DNA of 64,000 bases from Echinostoma caproni (lineage: Eukaryota; Platyhelminthes; Trematoda; Plagiorchiida; Echinostomatidae), in assembly GCA_900618425.1 (NCBI GenBank), contig UZAN01039920.1, positions 1 through 64,000 of the forward strand, written 5' to 3'. The position numbers and the translations under genes are program-made. The notes beneath the pieces are model-generated. The model was not told the origin of the DNA. It did not search any database and worked only from the letters and a program-made list of their open reading frames with translations. The first letter of the stretch is position 1, and every line of letters starts with the position of its first letter. Below are positions 61,580 through 64,000 of this stretch, one piece after another.

Positions 61580-62010
61580 GACACTGTTGTTGCCATAGCT
61601 TAGACAGTGGACTGCTTTTGCATCAAGTAGATCATCACTTCTCCTCTTTACAACTCCAGCCATCACCCACTAGCAACTACCACAATCATAACCAATATTA
61701 ATTCTCGTCTTCATTGTCCCTTCCTGATTGTAACACTTGCTATGCACCACATGTAGTTTCTAGTGTATCTTACGTAAATTCATCCCACTCTCCCGTCTGG
61801 GCTCACAACTTTCATAGAAATTTTATTTTGCCCATTTCTCAACCATTTTCCAATTCATCTCTGATCTCTCAGCCCTTCCACGACTCTTGGAATGAATAGC
61901 CTTGTCACATTCACTTGCTCTGCTTGCTCGCCTCTGTCATCGTTAAATCTGAGTTTTAATCGGCCTTTCAGAAATCCGAACTACGATTGCCCGAAATGTT
62001 AACCACCTGA
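61580..62010 (+). repeat. Possible Penelope-like 3' region
   Basis: CACTGTTGTTGCCATAGCTTAG resembles the end of the lineage A coding region at 55.26 kb (CTGTTGTTGCCGTGGTAG). A C- and T-rich stretch follows, like the untranslated part of that element. Similarity is short and was judged by eye, so this is tentative. Confidence 0.3.
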
Positions 62011-62549
62011 TGTGATGTATTGAAAATATTTTTTTTCGCGAACACCGTTTTCTACATTGTCCATGGGAATATTTCTGCGAAATAAAATAAACAGCAAAAG
62101 ACAACAATGAACGAAACGTTTTCCGGGTGACTATAATTTCCAGTTAGGTTTAAAATAGCACAACACGCGATGGCTTTTCAATCTCACCATAATAATACAT
62201 ATTGTGTAACACCAGTACTGTTTTATGCAATTACGTTGAATTCACTGCTAATATTTATTCCATAGCAAGGTTGTATCACCCTGTTTCATCTCGATTCGAT
62301 AAATCATTCAATAGTTCAATCAGTATTTGAACCATTTTCACAAATATGCAATAATCGCTCACTGGATGGTGCCTTGTCATGTTTATTGTTTTTGCCACCG
62401 AGGATTCTCCTCGTGCAATTTGGAGCGTTTTGAGGAGTGAACTCATCCTTCTTTTATTATCCTGTTCAATGTCAATTTGAAGAGAGGGGCTTAATAATTT
62501 TTTCAAACTTGCTTCACTGCTTGCAACTTGCAAAAAAGGCTACTGAAAC
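62011..62549. other. No gene recognised
   Basis: It holds the downstream side of the lineage D Penelope-like piece. An 85-codon minus frame (62276-62533, ARGESSVAKTINMTRH) is open but not recognised; it may be decayed element sequence. Confidence 0.4.
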
Positions 62550-63035
62550 TACCAATCAGTATTCGAAGAATATAACAGTGATACCCACATCACAAACCGC
62601 ACCTAAGAGAACCATTTCTATGATTTCATGTCTCCTGACTGTCGCCTGGTGTTCACGGATCCTTGTTGACATTTTTCTCTTAGTTTGTCCGATATAGCGT
62701 TTTGGGCAGTTCTTGCAGTTTATTTTTTCGATATCACTGCTCTTGTCTTTCTCCATTGTTCTCTCATTTGGTTGTGACAGAAGTATCCTTAGACAGGCGG
62801 TAGGTTTTTGAGCGATTTGGAGTCCACACGATCTGAACAGTCTTGCCGTCATTTACGAAACGTCCTTGATTTGCGGCAGGGTCGTTCTTGTTCCCGATTC
62901 TCCATCTGTTGTTTTTTCTTTCGTTGGGTTAGAGTTCTTTTGATGAAGTTGCGAGTGTAGCCGTTGCGATTTTTGTTTTGTCGACACTTTCTCCTCACAA
63001 CTTGTAATAGGTTTAGACCAGTCTTAATGCATTGC
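62550..63035 (-). pseudogene. Penelope-like linker and GIY-YIG endonuclease (lineage D)
   Basis: On the minus strand, GLNLLQVVRRKCRQ and NGYTRNFIKRTLTQRKKKQQ (linker with the NGY--NFI motif, about 62930-63030) precede a stop and a shift. KPTACLRILLSQPNERT and then INCKNCPKRYIGQTKRKMS with TRIREHQATVRRHE follow (62690-62590). The GIY-YIG core YIGQT-R---RIREH is intact, unlike in lineages A and B. No RT motifs were seen upstream to 64.0 kb, so this is a 5'-truncated copy. It is clearly a different lineage from the plus-strand elements in the cluster. Confidence 0.75.
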
Positions 63036-64000
63036 TGCTGGTGACTTTAATCGGTAAAATATATCTTTCCTTATAGCTTTAGGTCTGACAAATCTTATTA
63101 ATTTTCCTACCCGGCTTGGTGTCCAACCGGAAGGTATTTTCGTAAATCGCCCCTAAATCTTTTTCATTGAGAAGCGAGCTCCCATAGGTTGCTTCGACCA
63201 TTCTTTATTTTTTGCATCCCAAGATTTATGATAAATATTTTCATCACCAAATAATCCTCCTACATCTAGAATCATCAGAAGGAGACGTTGAAATCCTGAC
63301 AACTTATCCAAACCTGAAGTTATGGTTTCTTCATTGTCTTTTTCAATGCTGATAACCCTGCCAGTTGTGAGCATCTTACAAGTTATCTTAATTTTTGCTA
63401 TGATCTGTGTTGCCCAGTCGAAACTTTATATGTTCGAAATAACAGATTCTCTTCGCCTCTTCTAAAACGACTTTGTCGTGATAAAGAAAAAGTTTACAGG
63501 ACTGGAGGGAGCAGTGCTGCTGCTGAAATAGCTTGGAGTTACTTTGTCACATAATCTTTCTTGATTCGAACATGTTAGGGTTCTTAGGCTATCCTTCTAC
63601 GCGTTTAAGCTTAAAAATCTCGGCGTTCTCCCAAATGCATTTCTTAAATTTGTGACTGCAGTCATATTCCACATTGGTTGTACTGTTCCCCCGTATATTT
63701 TCCTGGTCTAAATAAGAAAGACTTGATTATCTTTCCCTTTGCAGTGGCATTTCAAAGACCGTTTTGGTTGAATTTATTGTGAGCCAGCGTTTTGATTCAT
63801 GCGATCGATTCACCGGCCATATACTGTCAATTAAAAACACTGCCTGCATGCCCATAATAAATCGGTGTCTGATTCGAGTACACGTTCCAACTTGCGGATT
63901 CTTTGTGCATGCACCACCATATATAAAAACAGTATCATACCTTATTTTGCTCGTATCTTGGTCAAGCGAGCAAATATTATTAGTGACTTGAATAATCATC
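63036..64000. other. No gene recognised at the right edge
   Basis: Two opposite open frames run to the window edge (63727-63999 minus; 63764-63991 plus). Neither has a known motif. A 73-codon minus frame at 63153-63374 is also unassigned. Confidence 0.45.

Noticed and set aside
63727..63999. 90-codon minus frame running off the right edge
   Set aside because: No motif, and an almost equal frame lies on the opposite strand.
1..64000. CRISPR arrays, bacterial operons, ribosome binding sites, phage features
   Set aside because: Composition, introns and repeats are those of an animal genome; no regular repeat-spacer pattern was seen.

Overview
The window looks like nuclear DNA of a flatworm, most probably a digenean trematode. 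The evidence is an AT-rich, intron-and-repeat landscape without operons, an exon of a flatworm-type neuropeptide F precursor, and a repeat set typical of trematodes: CR1-like and RTE-like LINEs, several Penelope-like elements (PLEs), a Tc1/mariner remnant and tRNA-derived SINEs. Only one host gene is recognised with confidence. Several assembly gaps occur; the largest is 642 N at 41886-42527.

Layout. 1-3.7 kb: two SINEs in opposite orientation, a PLE fragment and a 5'-truncated CR1-like LINE, all minus strand except the second SINE. 3.7-24.4 kb: mostly unrecognised non-coding DNA with scattered SINEs and microsatellites. 24.4-25.0 kb, minus strand: the neuropeptide F exon, ending in a GTGAGT splice donor inside the Arg codon of the C-terminal GRPR(F) motif. 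A possible last exon lies 3.2 kb further along at about 21.25 kb. 25-38 kb: non-coding DNA with a Tc1 remnant (27.3-27.6 kb), two SINEs and a LINE tail. 38.1-41.9 kb: a nearly full-length but inactivated RTE-like LINE on the minus strand, GC-richer than its surroundings and abutting the large gap. 42.5-49.5 kb: nothing recognised. 49.5-52.1 kb: a decayed CR1-like LINE on the plus strand. 52.7-63.0 kb: a cluster of PLE pieces from at least four lineages, including RT, linker and GIY-YIG endonuclease remnants.

None of the transposable elements appears able to move by itself: every reverse transcriptase or endonuclease seen is truncated, frameshifted or stop-interrupted. The neuropeptide F locus is the only part with an evident organismal role. 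I found no convincing sign of a new multi-gene system. The points most worth following are the neuropeptide F gene structure and the arrangement of the PLE cluster.
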